Of a DNA stretch of 64,000 bases, positions 8,776-17,882 are shown piece after piece. Numbering within the stretch: the first letter of the stretch is position 1; every line of letters starts with the position of its first letter. The position numbers and the translations under genes were made by a program. The DNA lies in NCBI RefSeq assembly GCF_000375585.1, contig NZ_AQWP01000006.1:1-64000 (forward strand), given 5' to 3'. The DNA is from Sinorhizobium meliloti 4H41 (GTDB lineage: Bacteria; Pseudomonadota; Alphaproteobacteria; Rhizobiales; Rhizobiaceae). The notes beneath the pieces are model-generated. The model did no database searches. It was not told the origin of the DNA and saw nothing but the letters and a program-made list of their open reading frames with translations.

Positions 8776-8896
8776 TTGCGGGGCAATGTCATGGAGCACG
8801 CGAAGTGCTGGGCGGGTTCTGCGCTTTGGGCACACGCCGCCGTAGGAACCTGCCGGCTGCAGTCCGGATCGGTGACTGCTCCTGAAAGGAGACCCC

Positions 8897-9196
8897 ATGC
8901 GCGGATTTTTCTTCCTACTCGCCGGGCTGTCCGCAACGACGGCCTTTGCCCACGACGCTCCAAGCGGTTGGCAGTATCCGAGCGCCTGCTGTTCAACAAT
9001 GGATTGCCGCCAGGTCGCGCAGACCGCGATCAGCGAACAGCCGCAAGGCTATACCGTCAGAGCAACTGGCGAAGTCCTCCCCTATGCCGACAGCAGGGTC
9101 CGAATGTCGCCGGACGGCGAGTACCACTGGTGCTCTGCGGCGGGCAAAGCCTATGGGAAGACGATCTGCCTGTTTGTACCCCCGAGGGGTTATTGA
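8897..9196 (+). CDS. Small exported protein of unknown function
   Basis: 99 residues. Signal peptide about 1-18 (cleavage after TTAFA), then a short Cys-containing domain: SACCSTMDC near residues 29-37 plus later Cys residues, suggesting disulphides in the periplasm. Good ribosome-binding site (GAAAGGAG). The stop codon lies inside a small palindrome (9188-9202, GGTTATT/AATAACC) that may help end transcription. I do not recognise a function. Its neighbours are a LacI gene and a convergent beta-lactamase. Confidence 0.75.
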   Translation: MRGFFFLLAGLSATTAFAHDAPSGWQYPSACCSTMDCRQVAQTAISEQPQGYTVRATGEVLPYADSRVRMSPDGEYHWCSAAGKAYGKTICLFVPPRGY

Positions 9197-9280
9197 ATAA
9201 CCGAGGCGTCGAGGGCCGCACTTCTCGTCATGCGAGCTGGCACCGCGCCCGATCGGAGCGCGGTACGATGGCGGCCGGCG

Positions 9281-10471
9281 TCAGCGGGCGTCTGCCGATC
9301 CGGGGTCGCTCTCGAGCGTCGACAGGATTCGGTATGCGGCTTTCACGCGGGCAGGAATCGGGTAGTTCCTGTTGGCTAGCATTACGATGCCGATGCGCTC
9401 GGCCGGGACGAAGGCTGCATAGGCGCCGAACCCGTTGGTCGAGCCGGTCTTGTTGATCCACACGTTTTCCCGGGGCGCCGCGGGTGGAACGAGTCTGGTG
9501 ACCTTGTGCGGTTCGAGCGCCATCTGGCTGGAATTGCCGGCAAGCAGATCGTCGAGCTTCGTCGGATAGGAATACATCTCCCAACCGAGTCCCTGCGTCA
9601 TGGCGCCGACCTTGAAATATCCCGTGTGCGTTGCGGCGATCGCGCGCCGCATCGTCTCGTCCAGGCTCGTGCCATCCATGTTCGCCTCAACGACGCGGAT
9701 CAGATCGGCAGCGGTCGTCTTTACCCCGTAAGCTTCAGAGTCGAGAACGCCGCGCGTGACGCGGATGGGCTTGCCGGCTTTCGAATAGCCATAGGCATAG
9801 TCGTCCAGCCGGTCCTGCGGCACGGCTATGAAGGTGCTCGCCAAGCGGAAGGCCGGGAATATCCTCTTCTCCATCAGATCGGCGAAGGGTTCGCCCATGC
9901 TCTTTGCGGCGAGATAGCCGAAGAGGCCGATGCTCGGGTTCGAGTAGCGCCTGTACGTGCCGGCGGCATAGGTCGGGCGCCAGCCCCTGTAATAGTCGAT
10001 CATGCTCTTCTGATCGGTAACGGAATCGGGAAACTGCAAGGGCAGTCCGCCGGCGGCATAGGTCCCGAGATCGAGAAGGCTGATCTCGTCGAAGCTCGTT
10101 CCGGCGAGCGCCGGCAGGTATTTGCCGGCAGGATCGGACAGGACCAGATCCCCACGCGCTTCGGCATAGGATGCGAGCGTCGCCGTGAAGGTCTTGCTGA
10201 TCGAGCCGATCTCGAACAGCGTTTCGTCGGTGACCTTCTGCCCGCTCGCCTTCGACGCGAGGCCGTAATTGAAGATGTACCTCTTTCCGCGGGCGGTGAC
10301 CGCGACCGCCATTCCCGGAACGCCATTCTCCTTCATCAGCGGCCGGATCGTCTCGTCCACTACGCGTGCAAGCTGTCCTTCATCGCTTCGCTCGGCAGCG
10401 TGCGCACCGGCTCCGCAGCAGAGCAAAGCAGCCGCAGCCATTGCGAATTTCGTCGCGGAAATCTGTGTCAT
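9281..10471 (-). CDS. Class C (AmpC-type) beta-lactamase family serine hydrolase
   Basis: 396 residues, slightly longer than typical AmpC. Signal peptide about 1-25 (cleavage after GAHA). All three active-site motifs are present in the expected order and spacing: SISK at 90-93, YSN at 177-179, KTG at 342-344 (KTGST, as in AmpC). It would act in the periplasm on beta-lactams or peptidoglycan-like substrates. No ampR-type regulator lies next to it. A D-alanyl-D-alanine carboxypeptidase or esterase of the same fold is possible, but the motif set favours class C. Confidence 0.85.
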   Translation of the reverse strand: MTQISATKFAMAAAALLCCGAGAHAAERSDEGQLARVVDETIRPLMKENGVPGMAVAVTARGKRYIFNYGLASKASGQKVTDETLFEIGSISKTFTATLASYAEARGDLVLSDPAGKYLPALAGTSFDEISLLDLGTYAAGGLPLQFPDSVTDQKSMIDYYRGWRPTYAAGTYRRYSNPSIGLFGYLAAKSMGEPFADLMEKRIFPAFRLASTFIAVPQDRLDDYAYGYSKAGKPIRVTRGVLDSEAYGVKTTAADLIRVVEANMDGTSLDETMRRAIAATHTGYFKVGAMTQGLGWEMYSYPTKLDDLLAGNSSQMALEPHKVTRLVPPAAPRENVWINKTGSTNGFGAYAAFVPAERIGIVMLANRNYPIPARVKAAYRILSTLESDPGSADAR

Positions 10472-10750
10472 GACAGGTGTCTAGCCTCGTGTTTCGTTTG
10501 GATTTCCCGCATAGCGGGTGCGGCCGCCCGTCAACCCGGATGCGCCGGAGCTGCGGCGCGTGCCCGGCGCACAGCAACCGGACGAGGCAAACGGACAGGA
10601 CATGCTTATGAGCCCTGTGCGCATTTCACAAACGACAAGAACTTGCGCGAGCCATTAGAAGAACTTGGGCATCGCATTGCATGTGGTCGCCTCCGGGCCC
10701 GGCTTGTCGAGACCACGAACCGGCGCTACCCTTTGCCCGACACCGCGACC

Positions 10751-11671
10751 CTAGAAATAGATCGTCATGACGATGTCCTGATCGAAATCGCCGAAACCCT
10801 TGCCGAAGATATTCAGCCCTCCGGGGTTCTCTGCCTTCTCATCGATGCCTATCCGGAACCGTATCGAATGATGATCCGGTATGCCGAGGGAATTTATCGT
10901 CTGAGTCGACACCATCGCGCCGTCGATCCATGTACCGCGGTCGTCGATGGACCAGGTCTTGAGCTTGCCGTATTGCGAGCCGCTGAGTTTCCACCAGGCC
11001 GGCGAATACATGCCCCGCCGGTCGCCATAATCACCGGGCGACGTCCAGTAGCCGGCCTTGATGCCATTGATCCAGATGGAGATATCGGAGGGCCAGTTGG
11101 CGTTGGTGGCCGGCGTCTCGGAGCTCAGTTCGGCGGAGAACTCGATCTTCCGGACCGTCCGTCCCGTGACCTTGGCATTGTTCGGAAACTTGTATTCGAC
11201 ATAGCCGCGCGTGAACCAGAGCAGTGCGGCCTGCATGCGCTGCGGATCGAGAAAGACTTCCTGGACGTCGAGCATGCCTATGACGTTGTTGACCGAGCAG
11301 AGTCCGCAGGGCGCTTCCACCTCGAATTCGGTGAAAAGGCCGATCGGCATGCTGACGGTCACGACGTCGTCCGCAAGATTGGTGCGGTCGTCGAAACGGA
11401 TGAGGATCTCGCCGTAGATGCTGGAACAAATCTTCTGATTGCCCTTGGTCGCCTTCATCGTATGCGTCTGGATGAGGCCGGCCCTCTCCAGAGACTTGAG
11501 GTTGGTCGCCGTCGTCGATTGCGGCAGGCCCATATGGGTCGCGATCTCGTTGACGTTCAGAGGCCCCTTCAGGCGCAGAAGGTTGAGTATCTCGATGCGC
11601 GTTGCCGAGCCCAATGCCTGGACGACATCCGCATCCTTGATCGGGTCCACTGTAAGAAGCTTCGTCTCCAT
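10751..11671 (-). CDS. ArsR-type winged-helix regulator with large C-terminal domain
   Basis: 306 residues. A winged helix lies at about residues 15-80 (ALGSATRIEILNLLRLKG, NEIATHMGLPQSTTATNL). The other 220 or so residues form an uncommon C-terminal domain rich in Trp, Tyr and Gly, probably beta-sandwich, which could bind a sugar ligand. Ordinary ArsR proteins are about 100 residues. It lies downstream of and in line with the arabinoside operon, separated by a strong hairpin (11761-11792), so it probably has its own promoter and controls that operon. Function inferred from position. Confidence 0.75.
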   Translation of the reverse strand: METKLLTVDPIKDADVVQALGSATRIEILNLLRLKGPLNVNEIATHMGLPQSTTATNLKSLERAGLIQTHTMKATKGNQKICSSIYGEILIRFDDRTNLADDVVTVSMPIGLFTEFEVEAPCGLCSVNNVIGMLDVQEVFLDPQRMQAALLWFTRGYVEYKFPNNAKVTGRTVRKIEFSAELSSETPATNANWPSDISIWINGIKAGYWTSPGDYGDRRGMYSPAWWKLSGSQYGKLKTWSIDDRGTWIDGAMVSTQTINSLGIPDHHSIRFRIGIDEKAENPGGLNIFGKGFGDFDQDIVMTIYF

Positions 11672-11760
11672 ACTTTGCTACTGCCGCTCCGGCTCAGGCG
11701 TGATCTGCGCTGATAACACGCCCCTCCGCCAATTGTCGCACTGTTTCGTTTCACGAATGC

Positions 11761-11792
11761 CGATCCGAGGCGGTCGAAACCGCCGCGGATCG
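11761..11792 (-). terminator. Terminator-like hairpin after the arabinoside operon
   Basis: 14-base arms with a single A/G mismatch (CGATCCG-GGCGGT and ACCGCC-CGGATCG) around a CGAA tetraloop. Lies 6 bp past the last permease stop. No T-run follows. Confidence 0.6.
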
Positions 11793-11797
11793 CCCGC

Positions 11798-12622
11798 TCA
11801 GCCCTTGATGCCGGATGACAGCATCAGCGCCTGCGTCACCCTCTTCTGGAAGAGCAGATAGGCGAGCGCGACCGGCATCGCCGCGAGAATTGCGACGGCC
11901 ATGTCGCGTGCATATTTCACGCCGAAGGCGTCGTCGACCTGCGTGATACCGACGGTCACCGTCATCATCTCCTCCGAATTCGTCACGAGGAACGGCCAGA
12001 GGAAGGCGTTCCAGGCCATGATGTAAGTGATGATCGCCAGCGCCGTCGTGATCCCCCAGTTGAGCGGAAGATAAAGCCGGAACAGGATCTGGAAATCGCC
12101 GCAGCCGTCGAGCTTCGCCGCCTCGCGCAGCTCTTTCGGCACGGAGTCGAAGAATTGCTTGTAGACGATCACGACCACCGGGACGATGAGCTGCGGCAGG
12201 ATGATGCCGCCCCAGCTGTTGATCAGGCCGAAGCGGTACATCAGCACGAATTGCGAAACGACCAGGGCCTGGGAGGGAACCATGAAGCTCGCGAGAATGA
12301 TCCCGTAGAGGAGCCGCCGGCCCGGAAAGACGATCTGCGACAGCGCATAGGCGCACATGACGCTGATCAGGATGACGACCACGGTGACCGTTATCGAGGT
12401 GACGAGCGAGTTCACATACCAGGTTGCGAGATTGGTCTCGAACAGAGCGAAATAATAGGCCGAGAAGTTGAAGACGTCGGGGATGAAGGTCGTCTTGCTG
12501 ATGACTTCCTGTTCCGGCTTCATCGACGTCACCGCCGCCCAGTAGAGGGGAAAGGCCCACATGCACGCGACGCACAGGGTAAGAAGCAGAAGAAGGATAT
12601 TGCCGATGGATTTCCGTTGCAT
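11798..12622 (-). CDS. CUT1 ABC transporter permease (MalG type), arabinoside operon
   Basis: 274 residues with six predicted membrane segments. EAA loop LREAAKLDGCGDFQILFRLY with LPL following. Starts 4 bp after the stop of the other permease. Last gene of the operon before the terminator-like hairpin. Confidence 0.92.
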   Translation of the reverse strand: MQRKSIGNILLLLLTLCVACMWAFPLYWAAVTSMKPEQEVISKTTFIPDVFNFSAYYFALFETNLATWYVNSLVTSITVTVVVILISVMCAYALSQIVFPGRRLLYGIILASFMVPSQALVVSQFVLMYRFGLINSWGGIILPQLIVPVVVIVYKQFFDSVPKELREAAKLDGCGDFQILFRLYLPLNWGITTALAIITYIMAWNAFLWPFLVTNSEEMMTVTVGITQVDDAFGVKYARDMAVAILAAMPVALAYLLFQKRVTQALMLSSGIKG

Positions 12623-12625
12623 CGC

Positions 12626-13504
12626 TCAGCGCCCCCTCACGCGCAGAAGCTGGTACTGAAGCACCGATACGGTCACGATGATCAGGAACAGGAAGACCGC
12701 CACAGCCGAGCCTAGCCCGCCGTGGTTGAGGCGGAACGCCTCGCGATAGACGAGCTGAAGCAGGACGTAGGTCGAGTTGAAGGGACCGCCTTCCGTCATC
12801 AGATAGACCTGATCGAAAATCTTGAGCTGCAGGATGAGTTGCAGTGTCAGGACGAGCGCGGTGACCGGCCAGATCAGCGGCCACGTGATGCGCTTGAAGC
12901 ATTGCCAGCGCGTCGCGCCGTCGAGCATTGCCGCCTCGTAATAGTCGGCCGGAATGTTCCGCAGGCCGGCTATGAAAAGCAGAAGATTGAAGCCGTTGGT
13001 CCACCAGACGGTGACGAGGGCCACCATAGGCATTGCCCACAGAGGGTCGCGAAAGACACTGATGCGCCTGCCGGTGACGAATTCGATGACATGTTGCGCA
13101 ATCCCGAATTGCTGGTCGAGCACCCACTCCCAGATCTGCGTCACGACCGAGACAGGCAGGATATAGGGCAGGAAGAACAGCACCAGGATGAGGCTCTGAA
13201 GCCAGCCTTTGAGGCGCACGACCATGAGCGCCAGACCGAGACCGATCAGCGTGTTGGGTACGACGGTGAGCACGACGAAATAGCCCGTGTTCCACACCGA
13301 TGTGAAGAACAGTTTCTGGTTGAGCAGCTTCAGATAATTGTCGAAGCCGACCCACTCGCCTTCGCCGATCAGCGGCGCGTTGGTAAAGCTCAAGGCGAAC
13401 ATCTTGTAGACGGGATACGCGAAGACCGTCAGATAGGTGATCACGAACGGTGTGATCATCAGAACCGCGGTCAGCGTCTTGCTCCGTCTCTCGCTCGTCA
13501 TCAC
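12626..13504 (-). CDS. CUT1 ABC transporter permease (MalF type), arabinoside operon
   Basis: 292 residues with six predicted membrane segments. EAA loop YEAAMLDGATRWQCFKRITW. A GTG at 13504 is 9 bases from GGAGG; the ATG one codon later is an alternative. Separated from the binding-protein gene upstream by a strong hairpin (13534-13568). Confidence 0.9.
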   Translation of the reverse strand: MMTSERRSKTLTAVLMITPFVITYLTVFAYPVYKMFALSFTNAPLIGEGEWVGFDNYLKLLNQKLFFTSVWNTGYFVVLTVVPNTLIGLGLALMVVRLKGWLQSLILVLFFLPYILPVSVVTQIWEWVLDQQFGIAQHVIEFVTGRRISVFRDPLWAMPMVALVTVWWTNGFNLLLFIAGLRNIPADYYEAAMLDGATRWQCFKRITWPLIWPVTALVLTLQLILQLKIFDQVYLMTEGGPFNSTYVLLQLVYREAFRLNHGGLGSAVAVFLFLIIVTVSVLQYQLLRVRGR

Positions 13505-13533
13505 CGAAATAGTCCTCCCCGTTGCCGAACGTA

Positions 13534-13568
13534 CGAACCACCGGCCGGCGCAGTGGCCGGCCGGTTCG
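13534..13568 (-). terminator. Intercistronic stem-loop after the arabinoside binding-protein gene
   Basis: Perfect arms ACCGGCCGGC (13540-13549) and GCCGGCCGGT (13556-13565) with a 6-base loop, extended by CGAAC/GTTCG. No T-run. Expected to attenuate or stabilise the upstream message. Confidence 0.6.
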
Positions 13569-13580
13569 TTGATTTTCGCG

Positions 13581-14849
13581 TTACATCTGGCTCTTCAGTT
13601 CTTCGCGCATCTGCTCGATGGCATCCGCCGGATCGAGCTGGCCGTTCAAGGCAGGCACGATGAAATTCTGCGTCGCCTCGTAGATCGGTCCGCCAACGCC
13701 GGCCAGCGGAGAGACGGGATCGAAGACCGCGGTGTCGGCGAGCTTGACGTAGGTCGAATTCGGCTGCATCGCTTTGAATTCGGCGCTCTCGGTCACCGGT
13801 TTATAGGCTGGAATGTGGCCGGCACCGGCCCAGGAGATGCTGTGTTCGTTCATCCAGGCAATGATCTGGAGAACCGCTTTCAGCTTCTCCGGCGAGATCG
13901 GCCTTTCTTCGCTGTTCGGAACGGCAAAGGCATGGGAGTCCGCCCAGGTTGCAGGCTGTCCCATCAGAACCGGGATCTGGACAGCGCCCCATTCGAAGCC
14001 GAGATCGTTGTTCTTCTCGAGATCGACCATCGTCGGCACTTCCCAAACGCCGTTGATGTGCATGGCCGCCTTGCCGGAGGTGAAAAGAGCGATCGAAGCC
14101 TCATAGGATATGAGTTCCGGCGAATAGCCGGACGAAACCCAGTTGGCCATCGATGTCAGCGCCTTGACGCCGGCCTCGCCGGGCAGGATCTCCTCGCCTT
14201 CGATGAACTTGGCGCCCTGCTGGGAAAGGAGCGTGTAGAACACCCGCCACATCGAGCCGCCTTCGTCGGTGTGGAGCGAAAGCGGATATTGGACCTTGCC
14301 GGTCGCCTTGATCTTTTCGAGGGCGGCGTTGAAGTTGTCGAGCCCGTCCAGGCCCTTCGGCAGGCCGTCGTCCCCGAGCAGGCCCGCCTCCTTCAGAATG
14401 TTCTTGTTGTAGTAGAGGACAACCGAATGCACGTCGAAGGGAATGCCATAGGTCTTGCCGTCGGCAGAAGCCGAGTTCCAGCTCGCTTCGACATAGTTTT
14501 CCTTCTTGATTCCGGCTGCCTCGAGTTCTTCAGGTGCCAGCGGCCGCAGAACGCCCGAGGGTATGGCAAGCGGGAAGCGTGACAGATGATAGGTCATGAT
14601 GTCGGGCTGCTGGCCGACGGCGGCCGCCGTCTGGACCTTGCTGTAGAAGGGTACGCCCCATTCGAGCGTGGTCGCGTTGATGCGGATGTCCGGGTGCGTG
14701 TCGTTGAACTCCTTGATGAGCGCCTTCATGCGGACGCCGTCGCCGCCGCTCAGGAAGTCCCACCAGGTAATGTCCGTCTGTGCATGGGCAACTGCCGAAG
14801 GCAGGATCGCCAGCGCACCCGCAAGGGCAAGTTTCAGTAGCTTCTTCAC
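13581..14849 (-). CDS. CUT1 ABC transporter substrate-binding protein, arabinoside operon
   Basis: 422 residues. Starts at GTG 14849 with a strong AGGAGGAGAG site. Signal peptide about 1-23 (cleavage after AVAHA), mature start QTDITWWDFLSGGDG. Family 1 solute-binding protein for oligosaccharides or glycosides. It follows the ATPase gene in an operon headed by a GH51 arabinofuranosidase, so the ligand is probably an arabinose-containing oligosaccharide. Confidence 0.9.
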   Translation of the reverse strand: MKKLLKLALAGALAILPSAVAHAQTDITWWDFLSGGDGVRMKALIKEFNDTHPDIRINATTLEWGVPFYSKVQTAAAVGQQPDIMTYHLSRFPLAIPSGVLRPLAPEELEAAGIKKENYVEASWNSASADGKTYGIPFDVHSVVLYYNKNILKEAGLLGDDGLPKGLDGLDNFNAALEKIKATGKVQYPLSLHTDEGGSMWRVFYTLLSQQGAKFIEGEEILPGEAGVKALTSMANWVSSGYSPELISYEASIALFTSGKAAMHINGVWEVPTMVDLEKNNDLGFEWGAVQIPVLMGQPATWADSHAFAVPNSEERPISPEKLKAVLQIIAWMNEHSISWAGAGHIPAYKPVTESAEFKAMQPNSTYVKLADTAVFDPVSPLAGVGGPIYEATQNFIVPALNGQLDPADAIEQMREELKSQM

Positions 14850-14934
14850 GTCTCTCTCCTCCTGTTTTGAAGTTCAATCCACCGGCTTGCGCCGCATTGC
14901 TCCTCGCTCGGATGGGGTCCCATCCGAACCGCTT

Positions 14935-16023
14935 TCAACGGAGCCGATCGCCGCTTCCCTCGAAGGCGAACATCTCCTGGGGTGCCAAGGTCAGGCGGAC
15001 CGCCTGCTTGGGTTGCGGCCGCTCATCGCCGCGGCACTCGATGGTCATTTCCTCCCCCGTCGTCGTGAGGGCATGCAGGTAGCCGGTCCCGCCGAGTTCC
15101 TCGATGAACTCGGCCGTCACGACCAGGCCGACGCCGCCCTCCCGTTCGCCGAGCGTGATGTGCTCCGGCCTCACCCCGATGAAAATCTCTTCGCCCGCGG
15201 CGACACCCGCCCGAGCCGGAATTTCGAACGGAACTCCTGGCGCGTCGTGGAGCTCGATCGTGAGCCTGTCGCCGCCCCCGGGAACGACGCGGGCCTTCAG
15301 GAAATTCATCCCAGGCGAGCCGATGAAGCCCGCAACGAACATGTTGTCCGGATTGCGATAAAGCTCGAGGGGCGCACCCGTTTGTTGAACGACGCCGGCC
15401 TTCAGCACGACGATCCTGTCCGCCAGCGTCATCGCCTCGACCTGATCGTGGGTGACGTAGACCATCGTCGCGCCGATCTGGCGGTGCAGCCGGGCGATCT
15501 CCATGCGCATTTTGACCCTGAGCTCGGCATCGAGGTTAGAAAGCGGCTCGTCGAAAAGGAAGACCCGCGGCTCGCGCACGATTGCACGCCCGATTGCGAC
15601 CCGTTGACGCTGGCCGCCCGAAAGCTGGCTCGGTTTGCTGTTCAGATAGTCCGAGAGCCGAAGGATTTCCGCGGCTGCCTTGACCTTCTGCTCGATCTCC
15701 GCCTTCGGCCGGCGGGCGATGGAAAGGCTGAACGCCATATTGTCGAAGACGGAGAGGTGCGGATAAAGCGCATAGGACTGGAAGACCATGGCGACGCCGC
15801 GCTTCGATGGCTCCCTGTGGGTGACGTCCTCGGCATCGATCCTGATTTCGCCGCCGGTCGTCTCCTCCAGCCCCGCGATCATGCGCAAGAGTGTCGACTT
15901 CCCGCAGCCCGAGGGCCCGACGAAGACAGCGAACTCGCCCTGCCCTATTTCGATATCGACATCATGGATCACCTTCACGGCGCCGAACGACTTGCTGACG
16001 CCGGTCAATTTGATTCCGGACAT
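14935..16023 (-). CDS. CUT1 ABC transporter ATP-binding protein, arabinoside operon
   Basis: 362 residues. Walker [10 protein letters not shown], signature LSGGQ, Walker B FLFDE, MalK-like C-terminal domain. The ATG at 16023 (MSGIKLTGVSKSFG) follows GGGAGG; a longer in-frame reading has no support. Second gene of the operon, between the glycosidase and the binding protein. Confidence 0.92.
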   Translation of the reverse strand: MSGIKLTGVSKSFGAVKVIHDVDIEIGQGEFAVFVGPSGCGKSTLLRMIAGLEETTGGEIRIDAEDVTHREPSKRGVAMVFQSYALYPHLSVFDNMAFSLSIARRPKAEIEQKVKAAAEILRLSDYLNSKPSQLSGGQRQRVAIGRAIVREPRVFLFDEPLSNLDAELRVKMRMEIARLHRQIGATMVYVTHDQVEAMTLADRIVVLKAGVVQQTGAPLELYRNPDNMFVAGFIGSPGMNFLKARVVPGGGDRLTIELHDAPGVPFEIPARAGVAAGEEIFIGVRPEHITLGEREGGVGLVVTAEFIEELGGTGYLHALTTTGEEMTIECRGDERPQPKQAVRLTLAPQEMFAFEGSGDRLR

Positions 16024-16084
16024 TGAACCTCCCCGATAGTGAATTCCGGCCCGGGCGTCACCCGGCCGCCCGGGCCGGAAAGGC

Positions 16085-17605
16085 TTATGCAGAAGCGACG
16101 GACAAAAGGACGAAGTGGTAGGAGCGCGGCGGCAGCGAACCGACCAGCGTCCCCGCATCGTCGATGGCGAGTTCCCTGCCAGCCTTGGGAACGATGCGGT
16201 TCTGATCCTCGACCGAGTTACGCGCCTTCAGGTCGTCGCCTGCGAGCATCTGGTGCTCGACGATCTTCGCCCCCTTGAAGCCCTGCAGATCGAGGGTGAG
16301 GCCGAGCGGCTCGTCGAGGCTGCGGTTGATCGCGAAGACGGCGATCGACTTGCTGTCCTCGTGCAGCACCGCCGACAGGTCGAGATAAGGCACGTCCTGA
16401 GCCACCTCGCAATCGTAGGTGGGGCCGGACTGCGCCACGGTGAGCGCGGTGCCGCGGCCGTATTTCGAGGCATATTGAAGTGGATAGTAGATCGACTGCC
16501 GCCAGGCGGGGCCGCCGGCCTTGGTGAGGATCGGCGCTATGACATTGACGAGCTGTGCCATGCAGGCGATCTTGACGCGGTCCGATCTCCGGATGAAGAC
16601 GTTCAGCAGAGAGCCGACGAAGATCGCATCCTCGAGATTGTAGAGCTCTTCCAGCAGCGGCGGCGCTTCCGGCCAGTCCCAGCTGGCGATCCGCTCGCCG
16701 TCCTCCTTGCGGTCGTGATACCAGACGTTCCACTCGTCGAAGCAGATCTTGACGTCGCGCTTCGAACGCTTCTTCGCCTTGATGTAGTCGATCACGCCGC
16801 CGATCGTGACTATGTACCGGTCCAGCTCGATCGCCTTGGCATAATAATTGAGGGTGTCCTGCTCCTCGTTGCCGAAATATTTGTGCAGCGAGATGTAGTC
16901 GACGCTGTCGTAGCTCGCTTCGAGAACCGTCGCCTCCCATTCCGGGTAGGACTTCATCTTGTCGTTCGAGGAGCCGCAGACGACGGTCTCCAGCGTCTTG
17001 TCGAAATATTTGAAGGCCTTGCTCACCTCGTTGGCGAGATGGCCGTATTCGGCCGCACTCTTGTGGCCGACCTGCCAAGGTCCGTCCATCTCGTTACCGA
17101 GGCACCAGATGCGTACATTGTGCGGCTCCTTGTAGCCATGCTTGGCGCGCAGATCGCTCCAATAGGTGCCGCCGGGATGATTGCAGTATTCGAGGAAGTT
17201 GCGTGCGTCGTCGAGACCGCGCGAACCGAGGTTCATCGCCAGCATCATCTCGGTACCTGCAAGCTTTGCCCAATCGGCGAACTCGTTGACGCCGACCTGG
17301 TTGGTTTCGCGCGTGCGCCAGGCGAGATCGAGGCGCACCGGACGCTCCTCGCGCGGCCCGATACCGTCCTCCCAGCGATAGGCGGAAACGAAGTTGCCGC
17401 CGGGATAGCGGACGATCGTCATATCGAGATCGCGCACCATATCCAAAACATCGGTTCGAAAGCCGTCCTTATCCGCATTTTCGTGGCCGGGCTCATAGAT
17501 CCCCGTATAAACGGCACGGCCCATATGCTCCAGGAACGAGCCGTAGACCCGCTTGTCGACGGACGAGATTGTATATTCCCGATTAAGGGTAGCCTTCGCT
17601 CGCAT
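16085..17605 (-). CDS. abfA: GH51 alpha-L-arabinofuranosidase
   Basis: 506 residues, the usual length for intracellular GH51 enzymes, with no signal peptide. The (beta/alpha)8 catalytic domain carries the acid/base Glu172 in CLGNEMDGPW and the nucleophile Glu291 in CFDEWNVWY, followed by a C-terminal beta domain. It releases terminal alpha-L-arabinofuranose from imported arabino-oligosaccharides. First gene of the minus-strand operon, with GAGGAAAC before the ATG. The symbol is used in the generic sense for this family. Confidence 0.92.
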   Translation of the reverse strand: MRAKATLNREYTISSVDKRVYGSFLEHMGRAVYTGIYEPGHENADKDGFRTDVLDMVRDLDMTIVRYPGGNFVSAYRWEDGIGPREERPVRLDLAWRTRETNQVGVNEFADWAKLAGTEMMLAMNLGSRGLDDARNFLEYCNHPGGTYWSDLRAKHGYKEPHNVRIWCLGNEMDGPWQVGHKSAAEYGHLANEVSKAFKYFDKTLETVVCGSSNDKMKSYPEWEATVLEASYDSVDYISLHKYFGNEEQDTLNYYAKAIELDRYIVTIGGVIDYIKAKKRSKRDVKICFDEWNVWYHDRKEDGERIASWDWPEAPPLLEELYNLEDAIFVGSLLNVFIRRSDRVKIACMAQLVNVIAPILTKAGGPAWRQSIYYPLQYASKYGRGTALTVAQSGPTYDCEVAQDVPYLDLSAVLHEDSKSIAVFAINRSLDEPLGLTLDLQGFKGAKIVEHQMLAGDDLKARNSVEDQNRIVPKAGRELAIDDAGTLVGSLPPRSYHFVLLSVASA

Positions 17606-17648
17606 GGTGTTTCCTCGTTTATTGAAGTCGATTTTGGATGAAGCTAAA

Positions 17649-17701
17649 TTGTATGATTTTTTATTTCAAGAGTTTTGTTTTGTATCAAAATATCCGATAC
17701 A
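17649..17701 (-). promoter_or_regulatory. AT-rich control region of the arabinoside operon, candidate operator
   Basis: AT-rich stretch upstream of the GH51 gene. It contains an inverted repeat TGTATC-N9-GATACA (17681-17701) and a direct repeat of TTGTAT (17649 and 17680) about three helical turns apart. On the minus strand TTGATA and AATAAA separated by 17 bp could be the promoter. The ArsR-type protein encoded downstream is the obvious candidate ligand. Not proven. Confidence 0.4.
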
Positions 17702-17882
17702 GACGCGAACGCCTCCCTCGATTTTTCGCCCTTAGCCTCGTCTCGCCACCGCCTGCGGAACGATCCCCCGGCCAACCGATTAGACGGCTAAGGGCACCTG
17801 CGATTGTGTGGCGCGGCAGCAACTGTCATGATGGAACGGCGCTTCCTCAGCGGGCCTGAGAACTGGACGGAGCATATCGCTC

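Noticed and set aside
10460..10474. Shared 14-mer GACACCTGTCATGA at the starts of the beta-lactamase and queC genes
   Set aside because: Several 14-base matches are expected by chance in 64 kb; no functional link between the genes.
9506..11713. A 735-codon open frame on the plus strand across the beta-lactamase and ArsR genes
   Set aside because: Antisense shadow of two well-supported minus-strand genes in GC-rich DNA; no domain and no ribosome-binding site.
17757..17780. GGAAC-N16-GATT upstream of the site-2 protease gene as an EcfG promoter
   Set aside because: The -10 differs from cGTT at two positions and lies about 100 bp from the start codon; too weak.
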